A stretch of 31,855 bases of DNA. It comes from Lachnospiraceae bacterium (lineage in GTDB: Bacteria > Bacillota > Clostridia > Lachnospirales > Lachnospiraceae). This document shows, one piece after another, positions 1 through 6,600 of the stretch. How positions within the stretch are numbered: the stretch's first letter is position 1; each line of letters opens with the position of its first letter. The stretch covers positions 1-31,855 of the forward strand of contig SFGF01000043.1 of the NCBI GenBank assembly GCA_004556655.1, given 5' to 3'. The translations under genes and the position numbers were made by a program. Under the pieces are notes generated by a model. The model did no database searches, was not told the DNA's origin, and saw nothing but the letters and a program-made list of their open reading frames with translations.

Positions 1-878
1 TATCTGCTTTAGAACATTCCTCCTATGAACTGTTTTATCACCATATTTGTGAACTTATTTGCCCCGAGCTATCTGTTTATGTCGGAAACATAATAAAATT
101 ACCGAAGCTGCGTGATGAGGTCCACAGAATAGATACGTTTATTAATAATAATGTAAACAAAAAACCTAGTCTATATTTTACTGAGTGTGAAAAAATCCAT
201 GAAAACTCCTTAAATATTGCTGACAATATAGCACATTGGAGCCGTCTACTAAATTCAGAACAATTTGGCAACCTACAGGAAAGTATCTTATCCTATATAG
301 ACTTTATCTCATCCATTAACAAAACAAACCTGAAAACACTATGTGATCTGCATCAGCAGTTGACACAGATATTCTTCATTTATGCCTACCAGCACAATAT
401 TGACGTAACAAACCTTTTCACACAAGAATATACTTACAATGACTACATGGACGGATTTAAAAATACGCAGGCTCTGCGCAAATCTGTTTCCTTTATTATT
501 CCAGCCATCCAGACATTTTCTGACTCTGTAACTCAAAAGGATGCCGTTCAGCTGGCAAAAGAATATATTGCGAATAACATTTCTCAAAATCTTTCTGTGA
601 AAGATGTATCAGATTATGTACACTTAAGTCCTGAATATTTTACAAAATTATTCAAAAAAGAAGTCGGACAAAATATTAAAAATTACATATTACAGGTAAA
701 AGTGGATGTTGCAAAAGATTTGCTGGGTAATCCCAACATCCCAATAAGCATAGTTGCATTGGATCTGGGCTACAGTAACTTTTCACATTTTACTCAGATG
801 TTTAAAAAATTTGAAGGTATCACCCCTACAGATTACCGTAAAAATCTATTAGGTGATAGAAACGATTTACCACAATGA
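1..878 (+). CDS. AraC-family (YesN-type) regulator, 5' end outside window
   Basis: The reading frame is open from the first bases (phase starting at base 3) to TGA at 876-878, about 291 residues, so the gene begins upstream of the window. The last 100 residues are a standard AraC/XylS double helix-turn-helix: an LSVKDVSDYVHLSPEYFTKLFKK first helix pair, then ISIVALDLGYSNFSHFTQMFKKFEGITPTDYRK. The preceding part (VYVGNIIKLPKLRDEVHRI) resembles the middle region of YesN-type response regulators, but a receiver domain, if present, is outside the window. It probably binds DNA as a transcription activator. It converges on the esterase/MATE operon and ends at a shared hairpin. A link to that operon is plausible but only inferred from position. 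Confidence 0.88.
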   Translation, partial: SALEHSSYELFYHHICELICPELSVYVGNIIKLPKLRDEVHRIDTFINNNVNKKPSLYFTECEKIHENSLNIADNIAHWSRLLNSEQFGNLQESILSYIDFISSINKTNLKTLCDLHQQLTQIFFIYAYQHNIDVTNLFTQEYTYNDYMDGFKNTQALRKSVSFIIPAIQTFSDSVTQKDAVQLAKEYIANNISQNLSVKDVSDYVHLSPEYFTKLFKKEVGQNIKNYILQVKVDVAKDLLGNPNIPISIVALDLGYSNFSHFTQMFKKFEGITPTDYRKNLLGDRNDLPQ

Positions 879-894
879 AAAAATTTCTCAAAAG

Positions 895-940
895 CTGTCA
901 TATAAAGATAATCATCAGTCTTTATATGACAGTTCTTTTT
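895..940. terminator. Bidirectional rho-independent terminator
   Basis: A perfect 14-bp stem (895-908 with 919-932, loop 909-918) is followed on the plus strand by a T-rich run (933-941) and preceded by an A-rich stretch that gives T's on the minus strand. It sits between the convergent regulator and MATE genes and can serve both. Confidence 0.88.
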
Positions 941-2280
941 TATCCTGAAATTCTCTTAATCCATTTTTCGCTTTTTAACCTCCAGACACACCAAAAACAC
1001 TTTATAATCTCATCAATTTTCAGGAAAAAATATGTCCAAAAAGATGACCAGTGCAGTACTACACCTGTAATATATCCAAGTGGAATGCTTGCAAGCCACA
1101 AGAACATAACATCCGCCATCATAAGGAACTTGGTGTCTCCTCCTCCCCTCAGTACGCCTTTTGTCATCATACTATTTATACCGCGAAACAGCATAATCAC
1201 TCCTATGGAATACATTAACTGTTTTGCAATTGCCGCTGTCTCCGGTGTAATATTGTAACAGCGAATTACCGGATCGGAGATTAAAATAATTATCACACTT
1301 GATATTACTCCCATAATCAATCCCATATACAAGAATCGATTTGCTTCTTTTTTTGCTCTCTCAATTTTTCCTTCTCCCAGCGTATTCCCAATGACAATAC
1401 TGCTTGATTGTGCAGCTCCCTGAATAAATACTGTACTCAGCTGCTGCGTCACAAGAGTAATAGAATTAGCCGATACAAACTGACTTCCGATTCTTCCCAT
1501 TACCATAGATACAGCACTATTTCCAAATCCATACAAGGTATCACTGATTACCACCGGAATACTGATCCTGATATATTCGTTCATCAGATTTTCACACTTC
1601 ATAAACAAATCACGAATTCGAAATTCTATGATTTTATCAAAAAATATAAGATGTACGCAAATAAACAGGAATTCAAAAATACGTGCAATCAATGTTCCAA
1701 GTGCAGCTCCCGCAACACCTAATTCCGGTGCTCCAAATTTTCCAAAAATAAACATATAATTACAGAAAATATTCAGGAAAAATGCTCCAATTGAACTGAA
1801 CAAAGGCCATCGGGCATTCCCTACACTTCGATATACATTTGCATACGCAAGAGATAGTCCCATAAGCAGACAGCCCACTGATAATACCCGTAAATAACGA
1901 ATTCCTTCATTGATAACTGCCGGCTCAGAAATAAATATTTTCATAATCATTTCAGGAAAACACCAGGTAACAAACGTAAATAATACACCCAAAAACAAAC
2001 ATATTCTGGTGGTTATTGCAATTGTTTGTTTCAATGCTTTTCTGTTTTGCATCCCCCAGAATCTGGAGCTCATAATAGAAGCTCCCTGTCCAAGTCCCAT
2101 ACAACAGAATTGATAGATATTTATAAATTGATTGGCAAGCGCAACTGCTGAAAGTGCATTTTCGCCAAGAGAACCTACCATTATGTTGTCTGCCATATTA
2201 ACTCCTATGGTAATCATATTCTGCAGCATAATCGGGATTGCAAGTTTTGCTGTCTTTAAATAAAACTGCTGATTCTTCAC
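940..2280 (-). CDS. MATE family multidrug/metabolite exporter
   Basis: A 446-residue integral membrane protein with about twelve hydrophobic segments in two similar halves. The N-terminal pattern (AIPIMLQNMITIGVNMADNI, then LGENALSAVALANQ) is typical of MATE/NorM/DinF transporters, which export cationic drugs or metabolites using Na+ or H+ gradients; length is normal. It starts at GTG (2280) with a TAGGAG site nine bases upstream. It is the last gene of a three-gene unit, 25 bases after an esterase, so it may export a product released by the two hydrolases. The substrate cannot be read from the sequence. Confidence 0.9.
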   Translation of the reverse strand: MKNQQFYLKTAKLAIPIMLQNMITIGVNMADNIMVGSLGENALSAVALANQFINIYQFCCMGLGQGASIMSSRFWGMQNRKALKQTIAITTRICLFLGVLFTFVTWCFPEMIMKIFISEPAVINEGIRYLRVLSVGCLLMGLSLAYANVYRSVGNARWPLFSSIGAFFLNIFCNYMFIFGKFGAPELGVAGAALGTLIARIFEFLFICVHLIFFDKIIEFRIRDLFMKCENLMNEYIRISIPVVISDTLYGFGNSAVSMVMGRIGSQFVSANSITLVTQQLSTVFIQGAAQSSSIVIGNTLGEGKIERAKKEANRFLYMGLIMGVISSVIIILISDPVIRCYNITPETAAIAKQLMYSIGVIMLFRGINSMMTKGVLRGGGDTKFLMMADVMFLWLASIPLGYITGVVLHWSSFWTYFFLKIDEIIKCFWCVWRLKSEKWIKRISG

Positions 2281-2305
2281 AATATATTACTCCTAACTAA
2301 TCACT

Positions 2306-3145
2306 TTATCTGTCTCCTATATTTCCGCTGTTAAGCCCCTCCATTGTACTTTCTGTGGGAAGCCATTGGATTGCCCTTTCAATATATGTATCCCAAAAAT
2401 CCCATTCATGTGCTCCAAGTCCGGTCTCATAAGTAACATCTATCTCGTTTTCTTTTAAAAATTTCATGAATTCCTCATTCTTTGGAAGCAATCCATCTTC
2501 TCTTCCACATGCCAGATAAAACTTAGGAAATTCAATCTTTTGTTTTTTTAATTTTTGTACAAGATATTTGGGATTCATATCACTTTTCTGAAGTTCTTTT
2601 AAATCACCAAAACAGCGCTCCGCAAATGCTTTTGTCTCATAAAACATCACTTTATCATCTTCATTTCTTTCTGCAAGATCTTCTGTAATTAAGGCAGATG
2701 ATAACCCGATAATATAACCAAATGTTTCATGGTATTTTAATCCATTGCGAATCGCACCGTATCCTCCCATAGAAAGTCCTCCAATAAAGGTGTCTTCTCT
2801 CTTATGGGATAATGGAAAAATTTTTCTTGTAAGCTCTACAAGTTCTTTTCCTACAAATTCACCATAGTTGTCATTTCCACCTGGCATATCTACATAAAAA
2901 GAATTCTCACCCGACGGCATAACCACAACCAGATCATTCATTTCCGCAAATCTTTGTATCCTGGTTCCATTTATCCAATCCACATAACTGCCCAAAACCC
3001 CATGTAAAAGGTATAATGTTTTATATGGTTTATTTTCTCTCACTGACATCCCCGGTAAAGCTGGCTTGTCTGCCGGTATAATGACATTCACAGGCACAGT
3101 TCTCATAAGTGATGTTGAGATTAAATTCATATGTATAAAAGCCAT
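2306..3145 (-). CDS. Esterase of the EstA/FrmB (esterase D-like) family
   Basis: A 279-residue alpha/beta hydrolase with no signal peptide, so probably cytoplasmic. The oxyanion-loop region is YLLHGVLGS near residue 45, the nucleophile elbow is GLSMGG (Ser125), and the likely acid and histidine lie in CGREDGLLP and GLGAHEWDFW near the end. The family includes tributyrin/acetyl esterases and S-formylglutathione hydrolase, and acts on short-chain acyl esters. The start is supported by GGGAGG upstream. It lies 44 bases after a second esterase and 25 bases before the MATE gene. Acetyl- or cinnamoyl-ester removal from plant glycan fragments is a fair guess. The exact substrate is unknown. Confidence 0.85.
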   Translation of the reverse strand: MAFIHMNLISTSLMRTVPVNVIIPADKPALPGMSVRENKPYKTLYLLHGVLGSYVDWINGTRIQRFAEMNDLVVVMPSGENSFYVDMPGGNDNYGEFVGKELVELTRKIFPLSHKREDTFIGGLSMGGYGAIRNGLKYHETFGYIIGLSSALITEDLAERNEDDKVMFYETKAFAERCFGDLKELQKSDMNPKYLVQKLKKQKIEFPKFYLACGREDGLLPKNEEFMKFLKENEIDVTYETGLGAHEWDFWDTYIERAIQWLPTESTMEGLNSGNIGDR

Positions 3146-3189
3146 TTCTTTTCCTCCCGAAAATATTTTAGTATTTTGATAGTCCCTGC

Positions 3190-4065
3190 TTATTCTTTTT
3201 TAAACAAATACGGAAGATAGTTATATAAATACTCATATACGGCTTCGTATGCATGTACTGCACCCTCTGCCAAAATAAAATGCAAATTGCCTTTGGCAAA
3301 GTCTTCATCAAACTGAAATACATTTTGTCTTTTTTTCATTTCTTCAATTTGCGGTGTCAATGCTTTATTTGCCGGATCTTCAGTTCCAGTTCCTGCATAA
3401 ATAAAATACTGATTTGGACTGTAACCTGACTCTATAACTGATCTTTCCAACAAATCAACGGTCTCTTTGGTATTGGTTCCGCCTCCCATACACTCTACTG
3501 CCCAACAATCTCCGCTAAGAGGTACATAAGTGGAAAAGTAATCCATATGCTGTATAAAAGCAAACCACGTGGTACAGCTTCCCATAGAAAATCCCCCAAA
3601 TCCTCTATGCATTCTTGAAGATATCAATTTTTCTTTTGTTACATCTTCTGCATATGTATGATATTTTTTCTCCACCGCCGGCAACAATTCCTCTACTAAT
3701 TCTTTTTGGAAAAACATAACATTATTCCGTTCCAAAGCTGCATCCGGATTACCAACCCTTCCGATTTTTTCTTTGTAATAAGTCGGAAAAACAACTATAA
3801 GTGGCTCTACTTCTTTTACGCTAATGACATAATCCAACATGTTTTTTATTTTACAACAATCAATCCAGCAATCTGGATTACCACCGCCTCCATGCATTAA
3901 ATAAAGTATATTATATCGTCTCTCACGATCTTCCCCATCATAACCATATGGCAAATATACATTTGCATATTTATCACGTATTTCCCCTGCAAAGTTTGTT
4001 GTAGTATACATTATTCTTTCTATCGTCCCTCTGAAATTTACATCCCTATATTGGTAATTTTTCAT
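3190..4065 (-). CDS. CE1-type carbohydrate esterase (feruloyl/acetyl esterase-like)
   Basis: A 291-residue alpha/beta hydrolase without signal peptide. YLMHGGGGNPDCW (about residues 55-67) is the oxyanion region typical of XynZ/FAE-like CE1 esterases. GGFSMGSC carries the nucleophile Ser160, and AEGAVHAYEAV near residue 270 holds the likely catalytic histidine. These enzymes release ferulic or acetic acid from xylan fragments, here inside the cell. It is the first gene of the unit with the EstA-like esterase and MATE pump. The ribosome site is weak (AGGGG about 13 bases upstream). A nearby -10 box without a proper -35 suggests activator control. Other short-acyl esterase roles remain possible. 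Confidence 0.82.
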   Translation of the reverse strand: MKNYQYRDVNFRGTIERIMYTTTNFAGEIRDKYANVYLPYGYDGEDRERRYNILYLMHGGGGNPDCWIDCCKIKNMLDYVISVKEVEPLIVVFPTYYKEKIGRVGNPDAALERNNVMFFQKELVEELLPAVEKKYHTYAEDVTKEKLISSRMHRGFGGFSMGSCTTWFAFIQHMDYFSTYVPLSGDCWAVECMGGGTNTKETVDLLERSVIESGYSPNQYFIYAGTGTEDPANKALTPQIEEMKKRQNVFQFDEDFAKGNLHFILAEGAVHAYEAVYEYLYNYLPYLFKKE

Positions 4066-4096
4066 TTCTCACACTGTCCCCTTTTTCTTTTCTTCT

Positions 4097-4159
4097 ATTA
4101 TAGTGTATGGATTTATTGAATTTCTGTCAGAAAATCGGCTATTATTGTCATTTTTCTGA
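4097..4159 (-). promoter_or_regulatory. Activator-type promoter and inverted repeat upstream of the esterase operon
   Basis: On the minus strand a perfect TATAAT (4102-4097) has no acceptable -35 hexamer at 16-18 bases. Directly upstream, TCAGAAAA (4127-4134) and TTTTCTGA (4152-4159) form an 8-bp inverted repeat separated by 17 bases, about 37 to 69 bases before the expected transcription start. Such an arrangement fits an activator-dependent promoter. A second palindrome, AAAATCT-AA-AGATTTT, lies at 4167-4182. Which protein binds is unknown; the AraC-type regulator at 1-878 is one candidate. Confidence 0.45.
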
Positions 4160-4189
4160 TTATAATAAAATCTAAAGATTTTGTTACAC

Positions 4190-4221
4190 AAAAAAAGAAC
4201 CGAAGATCTACTCCCCGATTC
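4190..4221 (-). terminator. Rho-independent terminator overlapping the GIY-YIG stop codon
   Basis: On the minus strand a 10-bp stem with G-U pairs (4221-4212 with 4206-4197, loop of five) is followed by seven T's (4196-4190). The stem overlaps the TAG stop at 4210-4208. Confidence 0.78.
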
Positions 4222-4453
4222 CCATCAGTTTCTCCTTTTCCCCTCTTTTCATCTGTTTGATCTCCCATTCTCTTCGCATGGCTTCTTCTTTTGTCTGAAA
4301 GCTTTCATAATATACCAGCGTTACCGGACGTCTGGTCTTGGTGTATTTGGCACCTTTCCCTTCATTATGAGTTTTTATGCGCTTTTCAATATCATTGGTC
4401 CATCCGGTATAGTATGTGCCGTCACTGCAGCGCACAATATATGTGTAATTCAT
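4208..4453 (-). CDS. GIY-YIG nuclease-fold protein, YhbQ/UPF0213 type
   Basis: An 81-residue single-domain protein covering the whole GIY-YIG fold: TYIVRCSDGTYYTGWTND at residues 4-21, the conserved arginine in EKRIKTHN, the GKGAKYTKTRRPV signature, and a conserved Glu in AMRREWEIK. This matches the short stand-alone YhbQ-like family, which has been linked to DNA repair or structure-specific cleavage, though the cellular role is poorly known. Start ATG at 4453 has GAGG six bases upstream. It has its own promoter and terminator, so it is monocistronic. Confidence 0.92.
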   Translation of the reverse strand: MNYTYIVRCSDGTYYTGWTNDIEKRIKTHNEGKGAKYTKTRRPVTLVYYESFQTKEEAMRREWEIKQMKRGEKEKLMGIGE

Positions 4454-4488
4454 GATAATCCTCTTTTGTTTTTCACTTATTATTTTTT

Positions 4489-4518
4489 ATCATACCAGTT
4501 TACTGTTTTATATGTAAA
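4489..4518 (-). promoter_or_regulatory. Sigma-A-like promoter of the GIY-YIG gene
   Basis: On the minus strand TTTACA (4518-4513) and TATGAT (4494-4489) are separated by 18 bases, about 35 bases before the start codon. Confidence 0.5.
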
Positions 4519-4522
4519 GCCC

Positions 4523-4751
4523 CTGCTGCTCAAAAAGCAGCAGAAAGCCTTCTATGTCAAGCAATCGACACCACAGTACTTCACCCGCTCCGAACGCCTG
4601 ATGCCTCCGGAAGAAAATTTGATGTCATGAGTCAGAAGATTATAGAACAACCTTTCCAGTCCCGACAGTATCTGATATATTTTCGATTGCGGATTTTATC
4701 TATATTTTATCATATGCAGAAAAAGTATTTTTGCTCCGGTCTGACTGTTTT
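4523..4751. other. Gene-free stretch with a possible conserved element or small RNA
   Basis: No convincing gene lies between the spoIIQ-like gene and the GIY-YIG promoter. The stretch holds a GC-richer block (about 4560-4625) that differs from ordinary A/T-rich spacers and is open in frames on both strands: minus strand SGGIRRSERVKYCGVDCLT, plus strand PQYFTRSERLMPPEENLMS, neither with a start codon and ribosome site. I recall similar short peptides being annotated in many Lachnospiraceae genomes, which would fit a conserved non-coding element rather than a protein. At 4523-4543 a hairpin CTGCTGCT/AGCAGCAG has no T-run. A TATAAT lies on the minus strand near 4653. Function unknown. Confidence 0.4.
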
Positions 4752-5573
4752 TTATTCGGTCACTGTCTCGATATAGATCATGGGATCAATAATCTCGCCA
4801 TCTTTTCTCATGGCAAAATAAAGGTTTGCTCCTTCTTTTACATAATATTTTGTAGGCTCGTTCACATAACCGATGATCGTTCCGGCTGACACCATCTGTC
4901 CTTCACTGACGGTGAGATCTTTTAGCTGTCCATATATTGCCTGATACCCATTTCCCAGATCCATCGTGAGTGTAGTTCCTGTCTCTTCATTTTCAATCAC
5001 AGAAAGAACCTGACCGTTTGCTGCTGCCTGAACCGGTTCATCAACCGCAGAGCCAAGAATCAAGGCCGAATTACATTTGTACTGATCAAGTGTCTGAAAA
5101 TAAGTAGTTGTGTCCATGCTATAATCGATCAAAACTTCACCGCTTACCGGCCACAACATTGTACTGTCTTCACTGAAGTTCAGTTCCGGCTGTGCCAGAG
5201 CCGCTGTATCTGCTGTTTCCTCTCCTGCTGTCTCAGCAGCTGCCGCACTTTCTTCGGTCTGCTCCTCAGAAGATGTTTCTGGTTCCCCCGTAGCTTCAGG
5301 TGCTGCAGTTACTGCTGCATTCTGGTCGGAAGATGCATCTTCTCCCAGATTCTGTGTGTTTTCTGCCTGCGCATCATTTGCAGTCACATCTGCAGTCTCC
5401 GGAATCTCCTCTTCTGACTGCTGTTCTTCCGTCAACTGCTGCTCCTCTTCCTGCTGTTTCGCCTGCTCTTCTCCGCCATTATCTGAACGGTACATGGTAA
5501 TCCCTGCCGCCACAACGGCCAACAGCAATGCGCCGGAAAACGCAATCTTTAATGTTTTGTCTTTTTTCATCAT
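4752..5573 (-). CDS. spoIIQ: SpoIIQ-like M23-fold protein with lost active site
   Basis: A 273-residue protein: a short positive N-terminus, one membrane segment (about residues 9-27), a Glu/Gln/Thr/Ala-rich linker to about residue 130, then a LytM/M23 domain (PVSGEVLIDYSMD ... EGQMVSAGTIIGYVNEP ... IDPMIYIE). In SpoIIQ of the forespore, this domain crosses the intermembrane space and pairs with SpoIIIAH. All usual zinc or catalytic positions look replaced: the HxGxD segment reads NSALIL, YGHL reads YGQL, and HLHF reads NLYF. It is therefore probably structural. The start at 5573 has GAGG eight bases upstream; an upstream in-frame ATG at 5591 lacks a site. It follows spoIID, the order seen in Clostridia. 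Confidence 0.82.
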   Translation of the reverse strand: MMKKDKTLKIAFSGALLLAVVAAGITMYRSDNGGEEQAKQQEEEQQLTEEQQSEEEIPETADVTANDAQAENTQNLGEDASSDQNAAVTAAPEATGEPETSSEEQTEESAAAAETAGEETADTAALAQPELNFSEDSTMLWPVSGEVLIDYSMDTTTYFQTLDQYKCNSALILGSAVDEPVQAAANGQVLSVIENEETGTTLTMDLGNGYQAIYGQLKDLTVSEGQMVSAGTIIGYVNEPTKYYVKEGANLYFAMRKDGEIIDPMIYIETVTE

Positions 5574-5612
5574 ACCTTTCACCTCTAACAATCTCTAATC
5601 GTTCACATTCAT

Positions 5613-5640
5613 AGGATTGCCAGAAATATAGAAACTATAC
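5613..5640 (-). promoter_or_regulatory. Possible sigma-F-type promoter for the spoIIQ-like gene
   Basis: On the minus strand GTATA (5640-5636) and GGCAATCCT (5621-5613) are 14 bases apart, close to the forespore sigma-F pattern (GYATA, about 15 bases, GGnnAnAnT). It lies in the 102-base gap between spoIID and the spoIIQ-like gene, where a forespore promoter would be expected because spoIID itself belongs to the mother cell. One -10 position deviates. Confidence 0.35.
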
Positions 5641-5675
5641 CATAATTTTTCATATCATCTATATGGATTGGTGCT

Positions 5676-6566
5676 TCAGAGAGATAAAGGTATCTTTTTC
5701 AATATCACATCCGGAAAGTATGTAAATAAAATCTGTTCATATGTTTTTCCCTCTTTTGCCAGTTCATTGCCCCCATACTGGGACAGTCCCAGTCCATGAC
5801 CCAGCCCTTTGCACAAAAAGCGGATTTTCCCATCCAGATTCTGCACGGTAAAATTGCTGGACGAAAGTTCCAGATTGTTTCTGAATTCTTCTCCCGGAAC
5901 TGTAAGATTTCCCACCCTGATTTCCAGAACATATTCCTGACTGTCTCTTTTTTCCACAACTATCTGCTCTGTCAGCGGCTGATCTGACAGTTCAATATCC
6001 GGATAAATTTCCAAAAGTCGGTCTTTCAATGCTTCTTCTGTAAAATAATGTCCATGCAGATAATCCTCCGATTGAATATCCTGACTGCTGTCCACGCTCT
6101 TTAAAAATGACATTTTTGTATCCTGAAGTACCTCACTGCCTTCTCTGGTCTGCCCGGCACTTACTCTGTGGAATACACCGGAACAGATTTCTCCCTGATA
6201 ACTGATCACCTGACCTTTTGTGGCATTTACTGCTTTTTCCATCTTTTTATAAGCCATCTGATACTGCTCTTTTTGTGAATTGTTTTTATAGTTTTCCAGA
6301 TTTTCTTTCAGTTCAGTCTGATCCAGTTCTTTATTCTCAAGACGCAGATACAGGCTGCTCCGAATCAGAACAGCCTGTGCTTTCAGCATCTCTTCCTCAT
6401 AATCCCAGGGTATTTCCCGGCAAAGCATCATAGGAAGATATACTTCCATATCCTTCTGTTTATTTATCTCGATTGCGTCTTTTCCTGAAATCAGAGCCGT
6501 AAACCCCAGTGGAAGCAACAGCATCCCTAAAATAGCAAGCATGATATTTCCAGTCTGATGCTTCAT
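5676..6566 (-). CDS. spoIID: Stage II sporulation protein D (lytic transglycosylase)
   Basis: A 296-residue protein with an N-terminal membrane segment (about residues 8-26) and a SpoIID domain. CREIPWDYEEEMLKAQAVLIRS (residues 49-70) carries the conserved glutamate (Glu51 by alignment from memory), and the end has the signature GLGHGLGLSQYGGNELAKEG. SpoIID cleaves glycan strands and, with SpoIIM and SpoIIP, drives the mother-cell membrane around the forespore. The start is set by AGGAGG four bases before ATG 6566; an upstream ATG at 6614 would overlap the preceding gene and has no site. It begins 34 bases after the transglutaminase gene, so it may be partly cotranscribed with that operon. 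Confidence 0.93.
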   Translation of the reverse strand: MKHQTGNIMLAILGMLLLPLGFTALISGKDAIEINKQKDMEVYLPMMLCREIPWDYEEEMLKAQAVLIRSSLYLRLENKELDQTELKENLENYKNNSQKEQYQMAYKKMEKAVNATKGQVISYQGEICSGVFHRVSAGQTREGSEVLQDTKMSFLKSVDSSQDIQSEDYLHGHYFTEEALKDRLLEIYPDIELSDQPLTEQIVVEKRDSQEYVLEIRVGNLTVPGEEFRNNLELSSSNFTVQNLDGKIRFLCKGLGHGLGLSQYGGNELAKEGKTYEQILFTYFPDVILKKIPLSL

Positions 6567-6600
6567 GAATCCTCCTGATTGATAGATATCATTACACATT

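Noticed and set aside
4523..4560. CTGCTGCT/AGCAGCAG hairpin as a terminator, and the minus-strand TTGACA at 4555-4560 as a promoter
   Set aside because: The hairpin has no T-run on either strand, and the TTGACA has no -10 box at a workable distance.
4181..4630. A 149-codon plus-strand frame across the GIY-YIG gene and the intergenic block
   Set aside because: Most of it is antisense to the clear GIY-YIG protein and its terminator. There is no ribosome site at the start.
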